DNA of 64,000 nucleotides, from contig JBNAVB010000001.1 in assembly GCA_049699715.1 (NCBI GenBank), forward strand, positions 1 to 64,000. Reading direction: 5' to 3'. Both the position numbers and the translations under genes were made by a program. Positions within the stretch are counted from its first letter, which is position 1, and each line of letters opens with the position of its first letter. The stretch is from JAVZYK01 sp049699715 (GTDB taxonomy: Archaea; Nanobdellota; Nanobdellia; Pacearchaeales; UBA284). The notes below the pieces were generated by a model. The model searched no databases. It was not told the origin of the DNA and saw only the letters and a program-made list of their open reading frames with translations. Shown one piece after another: positions 1-9,123 of the stretch.

Positions 1-158
1 GGAAAAGAAATTAGCGAGAGCTATGTTACTTTTTAGGAATCGTGCAACACACCAACCAAAGGCAAATATTTTTATATATCTATCCTATATAATTTTATAC
101 AAAAACTTAAAATAGATAACAAGCGGGAATAATCAAAAAATAGAGGAAAACTTTTGAA

Positions 159-1949
159 ATGTTTGACCTTTCGAATGTAGCTGGCAAGATAACTGGAAAT
201 GCTATCCTTTTTGTTTCTAATGGAATTTCATCCTTGCAGCATTCTTTATCGACTTTACCTGCGAACCAGGAAATTTTGATAAGTATTGGCGCTATTATCG
301 TTGTGGCCGCATTGTTTGCTTGCATTCTTAAAGTGCTAAAACAAGAGCTAATTCCCGGATATATTCTTGCAGGATTGATTATAGGGCCCTTAATTTTAGG
401 GATTGTGAGGCACACTTCACTAGTATCGGCTTTAGCAGAGATAGGCATCGCATTCCTGCTTTTTGTGGCCGGGCTCGAAATCAGCGTTTCAAAAATGAAA
501 GAAACAGTAAGCTCCTTTCTTGCCGGCTTGATACAGGTTCTCGTCATAGGTGCGGCAACATTTTTTGTGTCTCGAGCTTTGGGATTCGCTTTAATGGAAT
601 CCTTCTATCTTGCGCTCATCATCGCATTTAGCTCAACGATAATTGTTGTAAAGCTTCTTGCGGATAGTAAAGAATTAGACACTTTGCATGGGAGGATAGC
701 TGTAAGCATCCTTGTGCTTCAAGATATTGCTGCAATATTCGCTTTAGCAGTTTTCTCCTCAAGTTATAACACAAGTTTCATAATCACTGCTTTATTGAAA
801 CTTTTCTTGATAATGTTAATAGCGTTTTTCCTTAACAAAACTGTGCTTGGGCCTTTATTTAAGTTTGCTTCATCATCAACCGAGCTTTTGTCATTAGTCG
901 CGGTAGCATTCGTGTTCCTGTTCGCGGGTTTGGCTTATCTTCTAAACTTGTCAATTGTGATAGGGGCTTTTATTGCAGGCATTACCATTGCGAACTTACC
1001 TTACAAGCTCGAGATTGAGAGCAAAGTAAGGCCGCTCAGAGATTTCTTTGCTATAATATTTTTCGTTTCTCTAGGAACATGGCTCACTACTCTCGATATA
1101 ACTAAAACGGTGATTCCTTTTTTTATATTCTTGGCTTTTGTATTGCTTGTGAAACCATTCATCACAGCTGCAACAATAAGACTCTTTGGCTACAAGACAA
1201 GAACCAGCATCTTGAGTGGGATAAGCTTGGCGCAAATTTCAGAATTCTCCTTAATCTTGGCGTTCCAAGGCCTGCTATTTGGGATTCTCGCACAAGGGAC
1301 TTTTAACATGGTTGTGTTAATAGCGATAATAACAATGGCATTGTCTCCTTACTTAATGAGGATAAGCACTCTAGTCTATGGCAAAACAGCCTCACTATTT
1401 AATTTTCTTAATGGAATCTCAATATATAAAGAAGAGCCAAAGCATATCACAAAGAACAAGAAGGGCATTTTATTGTTCGGATGCCACAGGATGGGCTCAA
1501 TTTTCCTGAAAGCGCTGAACAACGCTAAAGAGAATATAATGGTTGTAGATTATAACCCTGATATCATCAAAGCATTGACAAAACAAAATGTTTCTTGTAT
1601 TTATGGAGACTCCAGGAGTGATGAAGTTATAGAGTGTTTACCGGTAAAAGATGCCAAGATTGCCATTTCGACAATCCCGAACATAGCGGACAATATATTA
1701 CTCATAGGCAAACTGAAAAAATTGAACCCCCAGATTTTTATGATTGTCGAAGCGGACAAGATTCATGATGCTTTGAAACTTTACAATCTAGGCGCAGATT
1801 ATGTCATTTTGCCGCAAGTAGTCGGGGGGGAGAAAAGTCTGGATATCGTGAAAGAAGCTGAAAATATAAGCAAAAATAAAGAACGGCTCGCAAAGCTGAA
1901 AAAAGAACATTTTGAATATCTAAAGGAATTACATCGAACCCTTTATTAA
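159..1949 (+). CDS. Kef-type monovalent cation/proton antiporter with C-terminal RCK domain
   Basis: This is a CPA2-family membrane antiporter that would exchange K+ or Na+ for protons. Residues 1 to about 400 are almost continuously hydrophobic and can hold 11-13 helices, as expected for the family. A cytoplasmic TrkA-N/RCK nucleotide-binding domain starts near residue 435. Its Rossmann glycine motif reads GCHRMG, the acidic end of the second strand is VVDYNPD, and the late family motif GADYVILPQ is present. The total of 596 residues is normal for a two-domain KefB-like protein. The stop overlaps the convergent CCA-enzyme stop by four bases. Family assignment is firm; the ion is not known. 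Confidence 0.9.
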   Translation: MFDLSNVAGKITGNAILFVSNGISSLQHSLSTLPANQEILISIGAIIVVAALFACILKVLKQELIPGYILAGLIIGPLILGIVRHTSLVSALAEIGIAFLLFVAGLEISVSKMKETVSSFLAGLIQVLVIGAATFFVSRALGFALMESFYLALIIAFSSTIIVVKLLADSKELDTLHGRIAVSILVLQDIAAIFALAVFSSSYNTSFIITALLKLFLIMLIAFFLNKTVLGPLFKFASSSTELLSLVAVAFVFLFAGLAYLLNLSIVIGAFIAGITIANLPYKLEIESKVRPLRDFFAIIFFVSLGTWLTTLDITKTVIPFFIFLAFVLLVKPFITAATIRLFGYKTRTSILSGISLAQISEFSLILAFQGLLFGILAQGTFNMVVLIAIITMALSPYLMRISTLVYGKTASLFNFLNGISIYKEEPKHITKNKKGILLFGCHRMGSIFLKALNNAKENIMVVDYNPDIIKALTKQNVSCIYGDSRSDEVIECLPVKDAKIAISTIPNIADNILLIGKLKKLNPQIFMIVEADKIHDALKLYNLGADYVILPQVVGGEKSLDIVKEAENISKNKERLAKLKKEHFEYLKELHRTLY

Positions 1950-3274
1950 CTCTTTATCTCTTTTATCTTTCTTATGCCCATTTCTTTCAACTGGGCTTGG
2001 CTTACTGACTTGAGCAACTCGTGGATGTTGGTTATATCTCTTTTGGATTTCGCCCACAACTGATTATTCTTGATGAAAGCTTTGGGCCATTTTTTCTTGA
2101 ATGCTTTGAGATATTTCTCTTGAACGCCCAATGGCGGGCCCTTAACAATATACTCTTTTGAAGGCTCTTTCAAGATAAAATAAAATGTCGCAATGAAAGT
2201 TTTTTCATTAAATTCAAACTCGCCTTTCAAAATTTTAAAACCATTTTTCTTTAACAAGAAATATAAGAACTCGTAAAGTTTTTTTAGCTTCGCACCCGCA
2301 ACGTCAACTTTGTTTTTGAAACTCAAAGCTTTTAATGTGATAAACTTGGCTTTTGTTTTTTTTGCCCGTGTTTTTAAATTATTGATATCAATTTTTTCCT
2401 TGAAAAAGTAAGATTCTGATGGATGAGCAAGGAATTTTTTTGCTGCTTCAATAAATTTCTTTAGAGTTTCAAAGCTTAATGCTGCGCAAGCATTTCTTTC
2501 TTTCTGGACAGGATCAACAAGGATTATTGGAGAGTGAAGCTTGGCTTCGTTCATTTCCTCGAGCAATTGTCGCTTTGATTTGTAATAGTGTTTTGAATCG
2601 ATTACGATTCTTGTTTCAAGACTTGTGGGAATTTTCCATTTTGTCGCTGCTTTCAAAAATTTCAAGAAAGAACCATAATAAGAAACAAGGATTTCAAGGG
2701 CATAGCCTGAAAAGCCCCTGATGTAACTCTCAGCGCCATAACAATCACTAGCATAACAGAAAGCCTTGGCAAGCTTGATTTCATTCGCGAGTTTCTTGTT
2801 CTTTTTTGTTTTGCTTAGAACATAAAAAACATGTAAAGGCGAGATGTCTGTAATGTTCAGGGCTTCGGAAGCTTTTTTTATTGCGAGAATGGGAATCAGT
2901 TCAAGAGTTAAGTTCTTGAATTTGATTTGGAAATAATTTCTCGAGCCTTTTAATGTGATATATCGGATTTTTGCGCTTTTGAGTGCTTTTTCTAGGAGGT
3001 TTGATAATTCGCTTGATTTCTTGCTGAATTTATTGTAGGGAAAAAGAATGAAAATGTCAATGTCATAACTTGTATCTCTCTTCACAAGAGTTTGTTTTGC
3101 TAGTGAGCCACCAATAAAAATTTTTGCGCCGTATTTCTTGAGCTTTGGTTTCAGCTTTGCTTCGAACTTGAGAAGAGCTTTGTCTAGAGCAATCTTTTCT
3201 TCGTGAGGTGGTGTTATCTTTCTTATGACGTTCGTTAAAATTTGGTTTGTTAAAATTTGATTTGAGTTTTTCAT
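1946..3274 (-). CDS. cca: CCA-adding enzyme (archaeal class I tRNA nucleotidyltransferase)
   Basis: This enzyme adds or repairs the CCA end of tRNAs using CTP and ATP without a nucleic acid template. The nucleotidyltransferase signature is visible: GGS at residues 55-57, followed by the DID carboxylate pair at 71-73. The third acidic residue appears to be Glu125 in LTLELIP, where relatives usually have Asp. The 442-residue length matches archaeal class I enzymes, with the C-terminal half forming the tRNA-binding body and tail. None of the tRNA genes in this window ends with an encoded CCA, so the enzyme would be essential. It is convergent with the Kef gene and overlaps its stop. Confidence 0.95.
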   Translation of the reverse strand: MKNSNQILTNQILTNVIRKITPPHEEKIALDKALLKFEAKLKPKLKKYGAKIFIGGSLAKQTLVKRDTSYDIDIFILFPYNKFSKKSSELSNLLEKALKSAKIRYITLKGSRNYFQIKFKNLTLELIPILAIKKASEALNITDISPLHVFYVLSKTKKNKKLANEIKLAKAFCYASDCYGAESYIRGFSGYALEILVSYYGSFLKFLKAATKWKIPTSLETRIVIDSKHYYKSKRQLLEEMNEAKLHSPIILVDPVQKERNACAALSFETLKKFIEAAKKFLAHPSESYFFKEKIDINNLKTRAKKTKAKFITLKALSFKNKVDVAGAKLKKLYEFLYFLLKKNGFKILKGEFEFNEKTFIATFYFILKEPSKEYIVKGPPLGVQEKYLKAFKKKWPKAFIKNNQLWAKSKRDITNIHELLKSVSQAQLKEMGIRKIKEIKS

Positions 3275-3368
3275 TTCTTCTCTCTTGCCATAGGAAACGT
3301 TTTTAAATTTATAAATCTAACTTATATTAGATGAAAGAGGAAATGGATAGGAGAAGAAGAGGTGAAAG

Positions 3369-4454
3369 ATGTTGAGAATTGAAGAAGGGATTGTTATGAG
3401 CTATTTTTGTTTTGATGTGGGCAATGAAATAAGGCTCGAAGAAATTGAAAAAGTTCTCGGAAAAAAAGCTGAACAGATTTTGCTTACCTATGAAAGACTA
3501 ACGCCTGAATACGTCCAGTATAAAACTCCGCCTTTGTTTATAAGGGTGGGGGTCGAGAAGGTTAATGGCAAGGAATGGGGCATCGATGCGAAGATTTATG
3601 ATTTTGGTGTTGTGACTGTGAGGCTTTGGACCGGAATTGAAGGCACGACTGTAGAAATTACAAAATCCCTCAACAAAGCAGAGCAGGAAATAAAGAAAAA
3701 AGCTTTCACAATTTTAAACAAAATCTTAGGCGAGATTAAAGCTTATATCGAAAAGCCTCTTATCGATGTGGAAAAGACTTTTAGCAATTATAATATATTT
3801 TTTGTGCAGAGGTTCGAAAGAGCTTGGAAACCACAAGATATTGTTAAGAGGTTCGGTGATGAAATCGCACATTTCTTGAGATATGAAAGTAAAAAACTCA
3901 GCGAACCGGAAATTAGAGATATAATAAAAAATCCACTCTCTTACTATAGCGATGACCTGACGATAATTGATTTCAATGCGGCGTTAATTTATGATCCCCG
4001 CAAAAGCTATGATGTACCGGATGTTTTGGAATATGCTATCATCGAACTGACTGAGTTAAGAGTTTATGATAATTTCCTTGATTCTGTGCTTGAGACAACT
4101 TATGAGGAACTGGGCAAGAAAAAGTTTTTCGCAAGGGGGAAGATCATAGACAAATTGTCCCAGATAAAGCTTGAGGTTTCGGAAGTTAAAGAAAAAGTAG
4201 AGAATTTTATTAAGTTAATTGACGATTCTTATCTTGGAAAGATTTATGTTGCCGCTTCGAACAAATTCTATCTTGAGAAATGGAAGTCGAGTGTTAAAGA
4301 AAAGCTGGAGCTACTTGAAAGCTTATATTCGAAAAGCTGGGACAGGCTACAAACAAGCAGGAATATTTGGCTCGAAGCTGCAATAGTTGCGCTGTTCATC
4401 TTGGATATAATCTTAATTCTTTGGGAATTATTTGGGAAGAAGATTGGATTGTAA
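3369..4454 (+). CDS. RMD1/YagE (DUF155)-like tail-anchored membrane protein
   Basis: The protein has a soluble body of about 330 residues and a single hydrophobic helix close to the C-terminus (about 333-355), followed by a short basic tail. The segment DVLEYAIIELTELRVYDNF, the helical linker after it and the terminal membrane helix resemble the RMD1/YagE (DUF155) family, whose yeast member is needed for sporulation and whose biochemical role is unknown. The match is from recalled family pattern, not a search. An upstream TATA-like stretch lies near 3310-3325, and the next gene is convergent. No catalytic motif is visible. Confidence 0.5.
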   Translation: MLRIEEGIVMSYFCFDVGNEIRLEEIEKVLGKKAEQILLTYERLTPEYVQYKTPPLFIRVGVEKVNGKEWGIDAKIYDFGVVTVRLWTGIEGTTVEITKSLNKAEQEIKKKAFTILNKILGEIKAYIEKPLIDVEKTFSNYNIFFVQRFERAWKPQDIVKRFGDEIAHFLRYESKKLSEPEIRDIIKNPLSYYSDDLTIIDFNAALIYDPRKSYDVPDVLEYAIIELTELRVYDNFLDSVLETTYEELGKKKFFARGKIIDKLSQIKLEVSEVKEKVENFIKLIDDSYLGKIYVAASNKFYLEKWKSSVKEKLELLESLYSKSWDRLQTSRNIWLEAAIVALFILDIILILWELFGKKIGL

Positions 4455-4461
4455 GTTCGGT

Positions 4462-5985
4462 TTAGTGTTTTTTAATTATGACTGGCCTGATTCTCTCTGC
4501 GATTCGTTTTGCATAAGCTAACTTTTCCTTTGTTTCGGCGTAGATTGTGAAAAGTTTCTCATTTCTTTTTACTTGCTCGCCAACATGTTTGTAAAGAAAG
4601 AGTCCTGCGCCGTTGTCTGCAGGCGAGCCAGCCATTCTCGCGATCTTTGACATCCTCTTGTTTGAGATTTCCGAAACTGTCCCTTGATCTTCTGCAAGAA
4701 TGTCTGCTTTGAATTTGCCTAGCGCAAGTTTCTCATCCAACTTCGCCAAAGAGCCTTTTTGTGCTGCTATAATCTGTTCAAATTTACTTAATGCACGACC
4801 AGAGCCAAGAATTTCGTTGCAAGTCTTCGAGGCTTCCCCTTCTGGAATGTTCAGCACAAAAGAGAGTAATGCCGAAGCCAAATAAATAGCTCTAGTTTCT
4901 AGGTCTCTTGGGCGGTTAACATCTTGCCTCAAAACCTTTATTATATCCTGCATCTCAAGCGCTGGGCCTATACCATTGCCGATTGGCTGGCTGCCATCTG
5001 TGAGGGTGACTTTTATTGCAAGATTAAGGTTTGCGGCGACTTTCTCGAACTTTTCTTTGAGTTTCTTTGCTGTGGCGATGTTCGGCATCTTGGCGCCCCT
5101 GCCATATGAAATATCGAGCAAGACATGGGTCGCGTTGACTGCCAATTTTTTCGAGAGGATTGAGGCTATGAGCTGAGGTTCTGGATCAAGAGACAATAGC
5201 CTTTCGACTTGGATTATTTTATCATCAGCAGGCGCCAAGCCAAGGGAACCGCCCCAAACCAAACAGGCATTTGTCTTGTTAATAATTCTCCTTATTTCAT
5301 TGATGTCAAACTCAACCTTAGCAACAGTTTCTATCACATCAGCTGTGCCTGCTGCGCTTGTTATTGCACGAGAAGAAGTTTTTGGGATTATCGCATTGAG
5401 TTTAAGCTCATCAATTGCCGCAGCAATAATTGAAACTACAATTGGAGTTGTCCTGTTGCCTTCGATACCGCCGATGCTATGCTTGTCTATCACTATTTTC
5501 TTGTGAAAATCTAGCTGATGGCCTGTCTTAACCATAGATTTTGTCAACGAAGTAATCTCAGTGAGGTTCATACCTTTCAAGTAAACCCCGGAAACAAAAT
5601 AGGCAACCTCGGCTTCTGTCAACTTGTTGTTCACAATGTCAGAAACTATCGTAAATATTTCTGTGAATGTCAGGGGCTCGCCGCGAAGCTTTTTCTTTAT
5701 ATAATCAATGCTCAGCGGCCTCAATGCCGGATTAACATCGACTATTTCTTTGCTTCGGAGTTTCAGTTCTTTGGTTATTTCCTGGGAGAGCGCTATATCT
5801 TCTGGGTCTAGAATCGTGCCGCCGCCTGCGATATCTATCGGCGCGATAATCTCTTGTTTTCTGTCATATCTTTTGATCCTAACGCGTTCGCCCACATGCA
5901 AATTAAGCCATTTTGCAGTGTCCTCATGGATTATTGCGATTGGTTTGCCAGCTATCAAGTGCAAAGCTTTAACTTTCAGTAACAT
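4462..5985 (-). CDS. deoA: AMP phosphorylase
   Basis: This enzyme phosphorolyses AMP and other nucleoside monophosphates to the free base and ribose 1,5-bisphosphate. In many archaea this is the first step of the pentose-bisphosphate route to type III RuBisCO. The protein has the N-terminal beta-rich domain typical of archaeal AMPpase (residues 1-85) followed by the thymidine-phosphorylase fold. The phosphate-binding signature DKHSIGG lies at 167-173, followed by the GNRTTP segment. The 507-residue length is normal. Ribose-1,5-bisphosphate isomerase and RuBisCO genes are not in this window, so the pathway cannot be confirmed here. A short intergenic gap of about 48 bases separates it from the upstream permease gene on the same strand. 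Confidence 0.92.
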   Translation of the reverse strand: MLLKVKALHLIAGKPIAIIHEDTAKWLNLHVGERVRIKRYDRKQEIIAPIDIAGGGTILDPEDIALSQEITKELKLRSKEIVDVNPALRPLSIDYIKKKLRGEPLTFTEIFTIVSDIVNNKLTEAEVAYFVSGVYLKGMNLTEITSLTKSMVKTGHQLDFHKKIVIDKHSIGGIEGNRTTPIVVSIIAAAIDELKLNAIIPKTSSRAITSAAGTADVIETVAKVEFDINEIRRIINKTNACLVWGGSLGLAPADDKIIQVERLLSLDPEPQLIASILSKKLAVNATHVLLDISYGRGAKMPNIATAKKLKEKFEKVAANLNLAIKVTLTDGSQPIGNGIGPALEMQDIIKVLRQDVNRPRDLETRAIYLASALLSFVLNIPEGEASKTCNEILGSGRALSKFEQIIAAQKGSLAKLDEKLALGKFKADILAEDQGTVSEISNKRMSKIARMAGSPADNGAGLFLYKHVGEQVKRNEKLFTIYAETKEKLAYAKRIAERIRPVIIKKH

Positions 5986-6033
5986 TCTCGCCTTTACCTC
6001 TTTTTCTTTATTTCCTCTTCTTTCTGTTTATTT

Positions 6034-7086
6034 TTAACTAGCTAATTTTATTGTGCCGGTTCTGTAGAGCTCTATGAAAATGAGCAAGTATTCCAAGACA
6101 AGAGGGCCCACAATAATACCGACGGGCCCTATCAGTGCTAAACCGCCTAACATCCCGATTAATGCAACAACTTCGTTTATCTTTCCTTTTTTGCCTACAA
6201 TGCCCGGTTTAATTATGTTATCTATCCACGAAACCACCAACACCCCGAATATGAACATCAATATTCCGTTTGTGGTGTTTCCCATCGCAATCATTACTAT
6301 ACTAACAGGCACCCACACAAATGCCGGGCCAATAAAGGGGATTATTGAAAGCAATATTGCTAGTAATGTAAAAAATAGAGGGGAAGGCGCGCCGAATATG
6401 TAGAAGCCTACACCTGCCACTGCTCCTTGGATTATCCCTACAACAACTTGCCCGTAAATAGTAGCAGAACTAATCTCTTTTGAGCGTTTTATCAATCGTT
6501 CGTTAACTTCGGATGTGAATGGCAGGATTTCCTTAATGTAATTGGTTATTTTAGGGCCTTCCTTGAGCGAATAATAAGCAACAAAAAACACAACAAATAA
6601 TTGTAGGATAATCGTTGGGGCGTCTGTCAGCACTTTTCCGACATTCTCTGTAAAGCTCGAAGTTAATGTTATAATCGCCTGCTGGATTGTCGTCGTAATT
6701 TGCCTGCTTAAGTCGGGGGTTTCAAATATTCTAGAGAGAAAACCGTTAATCAAAGTGTAAAAATCAATTTTTTGTATTTCAATATAAAGGTTGAATGCTT
6801 CTTTGATTGTTATCTGCGCAATAAAATAGAGTGCAACGGCCAACACTAGAACAGTGACTATTGTAATTATTAAAGATGCTGCTGTTGGATTTTTGACAAG
6901 CTTCAAAATTTGTTTATATAGGGGGGCCAAAATAAATGCAAGGACTAAACCAAATATCACTGCGACTATAAAAGGCTTTATCAGGAAAAAGGCAAGTATT
7001 AACAGCCCTATCAGTATTACCACCGCGAAGGTTTTTCTAGATGTGTAATGGTCTGCTGGATTATTAATATAGCTTTTCCGGGGCAT
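6034..7086 (-). CDS. AI-2E/PerM family membrane protein
   Basis: This polytopic membrane protein belongs to the AI-2E exporter (PerM, UPF0118) family. The family has about eight helices and includes putative exporters and Na+/H+ antiporters. Hydrophobic segments lie near the N-terminus (about 20-80), then a soluble region (about 90-150), then a dense membrane block from about 150 to the end. The family pattern around GAPSPLFFTLLAILLSIIPF, then PGIVG in the next loop and GPLVLEYL near the end, is readable. Length is 350 residues, typical for the family. It is followed on the same strand by the AMP phosphorylase gene. The substrate in this organism is unknown. Confidence 0.88.
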   Translation of the reverse strand: MPRKSYINNPADHYTSRKTFAVVILIGLLILAFFLIKPFIVAVIFGLVLAFILAPLYKQILKLVKNPTAASLIITIVTVLVLAVALYFIAQITIKEAFNLYIEIQKIDFYTLINGFLSRIFETPDLSRQITTTIQQAIITLTSSFTENVGKVLTDAPTIILQLFVVFFVAYYSLKEGPKITNYIKEILPFTSEVNERLIKRSKEISSATIYGQVVVGIIQGAVAGVGFYIFGAPSPLFFTLLAILLSIIPFIGPAFVWVPVSIVMIAMGNTTNGILMFIFGVLVVSWIDNIIKPGIVGKKGKINEVVALIGMLGGLALIGPVGIIVGPLVLEYLLIFIELYRTGTIKLAS

Positions 7087-7130
7087 AATAATATACAGCT
7101 TAGTGCTTTTATAAAGTTTTTTAAAGAATG

Positions 7131-7145
7131 AGAAACTTTATATTT
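7131..7145 (+). promoter_or_regulatory. Likely TATA/BRE promoter of the MEMO-like gene
   Basis: The stretch GAAACTTTATATTTC lies about 30 bases upstream of the start codon at 7170. Purines before a TTTATA core fit the archaeal BRE-TATA layout repeated elsewhere in this window. It implies a very short leader. Confidence 0.5.
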
Positions 7146-7169
7146 CAATAAAGCAAAAGGAATTAAAAA

Positions 7170-8069
7170 ATGAGAAAGGCTATAGTTTCTGGACAGTTTT
7201 ATTTGAGTGATAAAAGCGGGTTGAATGGCCAAGTCGAATCGTGTTTTTTCAATAAGTTAGGGCCTGGTTCGCTTCCGAAAGCATTTAACTTGAAAGCAAG
7301 AAAACTTGGATTGATTGTTCCTCATGCAGGCTACCCTTATTCTGGAGCTTGCGCTGCCTGGGCCTACAAAGCGCTGATGGAAGTAAAGAAAGAGGACATG
7401 CCAGAAACTTTTATTATCTTCGGGCCCTGTCACAGCGGTTATGGCAAAACTCCTTTCTCGTTATCCCTTGAAAATTTTGAAACTCCACTCGGGCTTGTCA
7501 AAAATAATATTGAGCTTGGAAATTCACTTATTGAAGCTTTGAGCTCATTAGGATTGCAGCAGGATGAAGCAGCTCATAAGCTCGAGCACAGTATTGAAGT
7601 GCAGCTGCCTTTCCTGCAGTTTTGTTACAAATTGGCAAAAAAAGAATTCAGGATTGTACCAATTGTTGTGTCATCAATCGATTATGACTCGTGCGCAAAA
7701 CTTGCCATGGCGATAGCGAAAGTCCTCGATGAACAGAAAATAAACAAAAAAGTCTGTGTGATTGCTTCGAGCGATTTTACTCATTACGGATTGAGCTATG
7801 GATTCCTTCCATTCACGAGAAATGTCAAGGAAAATTTGTATGCTTTAGACAAAGCCGCAATATCTCTGATCCTTAAGCTTGACTCAAAGAATTTTTACAA
7901 GAAAGCTACGAGCTTGACGATCTGCGGCTATTCGCCTATCGTAATGATGCTCGAGCTTGTAAAGGAACTCGGGGCGAAGAAAGCAGAGCTTCTGAAATAT
8001 TATACTAGTGGAGATGTTGTTAATGATTATAGTAGCGCGGTCGGATATGCGAGCATTGTGATAGAATAG
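7170..8069 (+). CDS. MEMO1 family protein (AmmeMemoRadiSam protein B type)
   Basis: The protein belongs to the MEMO/AMMECR1-associated family, related in fold to extradiol dioxygenases. In archaea these proteins are often linked with an AMMECR1 protein and a radical SAM enzyme; neither partner is in this window. The conserved metal-site candidates are visible: His52 in VPHAGYPYSG, His88 in GPCHSG, a His in SSDFTHYG and a Cys in TICGYSP. The length of 299 residues is slightly longer than the usual 270-290. The ATG at 7170 follows a TATA-like box at the expected distance. The molecular function in archaea is not established. Confidence 0.9.
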   Translation: MRKAIVSGQFYLSDKSGLNGQVESCFFNKLGPGSLPKAFNLKARKLGLIVPHAGYPYSGACAAWAYKALMEVKKEDMPETFIIFGPCHSGYGKTPFSLSLENFETPLGLVKNNIELGNSLIEALSSLGLQQDEAAHKLEHSIEVQLPFLQFCYKLAKKEFRIVPIVVSSIDYDSCAKLAMAIAKVLDEQKINKKVCVIASSDFTHYGLSYGFLPFTRNVKENLYALDKAAISLILKLDSKNFYKKATSLTICGYSPIVMMLELVKELGAKKAELLKYYTSGDVVNDYSSAVGYASIVIE

Positions 8070-8095
8070 ATTGAATACAAACGTTAATCAAACAA

Positions 8096-8727
8096 TTAGC
8101 TCTCCCTATATTCTTGGATCACTTTTCTTAAAGAGTCCCCTCTAAACACTTTAAGATTATTATTAAACTTGGGCTTTACAGAATTAATATATTTACTTGC
8201 TTTTCCAGAATAAACTATTGCAAATTCAGATAATCTTAAATCCAATTTTTCAAGAATAACTTCTGTCCAAGTTTTTTTAGGAATATAAATGTAGTTCTCT
8301 CGAAAAAGTTTCTTTTCTTTAGATGTTCGCTCTCTTTTTGAACAATCATAGAAAGCAAGAAAATCCCAAGTACGACCATCTATATATTTAATATCATTTG
8401 TATTTTTTTTAATACATCCAGCTTAAATGCAAAATGCACGTCATAATCCAAATTAGATAATCCCGAACGATCCAAACTGCTTAGATGAATCTTGGGTTCA
8501 GATAAATAATAAAAATAATATTTGCATATCCTATAAAAATCATCTTGTATATCTTGTTTTGGAGTTATAATAAAATCTTTGAAGATTTTAAGGTGTTCTA
8601 TAGAGATGCTATGGAACACTAAATCGGCTGGATGAGAAAGCTCGTAATCATAACATCGAGGGCAATAAGCCATAACAACCTCCTCGAGTTTTATTCCCTT
8701 TTCTATTTTATGATGTAAACAATACAT
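8096..8727 (-). pseudogene. Frameshifted accessory gene with N-terminal Cys/His cluster
   Basis: Two overlapping reading frames form one gene. The first runs from the ATG at 8727 and stops at 8380. The second continues from about 8401 to a stop at 8096 and encodes a convincing protein segment (for example DGRTWDFLAFYDCSKRER). The frames meet at a run of eight A on the minus strand (T run at 8403-8410); one extra A would join them into a protein of about 210 residues. The N-terminus has CLHH and, about 18 residues later, CPRC, a possible zinc site. The start lies five bases after the HicA-like stop, so the two are probably co-transcribed. I do not recognise the family. It may be a decayed gene, a sequencing error or a slippage site. 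Confidence 0.55.
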
Positions 8728-8732
8728 GATAA

Positions 8733-9016
8733 TTATTTACCTTCTTCAATTTTTGTTAGAATTCCCTCTATTTCTTTGAATATTTTTTTGACCTCGACTG
8801 GAGATAAATTCCTGTTGGGAATTGGAAGCGTAGGACGATGAGTCACGCCATTTTTTCATAACTGAAACCATAAATCTTGTGATCTCCTTTTTGTCGTATA
8901 AATTTGAAGCCCAGACTCTCCACATAAGCCATAATTTCTTTACCTTTAAAAGATTTAAACCACCCTTCTTCCCTGTTTTTATATTTTTGATATGCCTCTT
9001 CGACTTCCTGCGTCAT
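8733..9016 (-). pseudogene. hicA: HicA/YcfA-like mRNA interferase toxin, frameshifted
   Basis: The first frame starts at the ATG at 9016 and stops near 8840; the second continues to a stop at 8733. Adding one A to the run of six A (T run at 8851-8856) fuses them into a protein of about 94 residues. The join reads GKEIMAYVESLGFKFIRQKG, DHKIYGF and then THRPTLPIPNRNLSP. This is the HicA pattern: an N-terminal helix, a basic strand, a catalytic His in the GSHH-like position (here GDH) and a VPIPxxN-type strand. HicA toxins cleave mRNA and pair with HicB; no HicB is visible here, and the adjacent downstream gene is unrelated. An exact tandem repeat precedes the start. Confidence 0.65.
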
Positions 9017-9054
9017 TTTTTTATATATTTTTTGTATAGTATTTATAGTGTATC

Positions 9055-9086
9055 TATAGTTTAAATTTTTTATAGTTTAAATTTTT
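9055..9086. repeat. Exact 16-base tandem repeat upstream of the HicA-like gene
   Basis: Two contiguous identical copies of TATAGTTTAAATTTTT occupy 9055-9070 and 9071-9086. They lie about 40 bases upstream of the HicA-like start, in the position expected for a promoter with operator repeats. On the minus strand each copy contains a TATA-like TTTAAACTATA. A role in autoregulation is inference. Confidence 0.55.
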
Positions 9087-9123
9087 ATCTTTTTTAATAT
9101 TTATTAAAAAGTTTTGCTCTTGA

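Noticed and set aside
1..36. Possible last codons of an upstream gene ending TTTTAG
   Set aside because: Only eleven codons are visible and other frames are also open, so no gene can be supported.
107..547. 146-codon frame antisense to the Kef gene
   Set aside because: It lies opposite a clearly conserved membrane protein and has no promoter or recognisable product.
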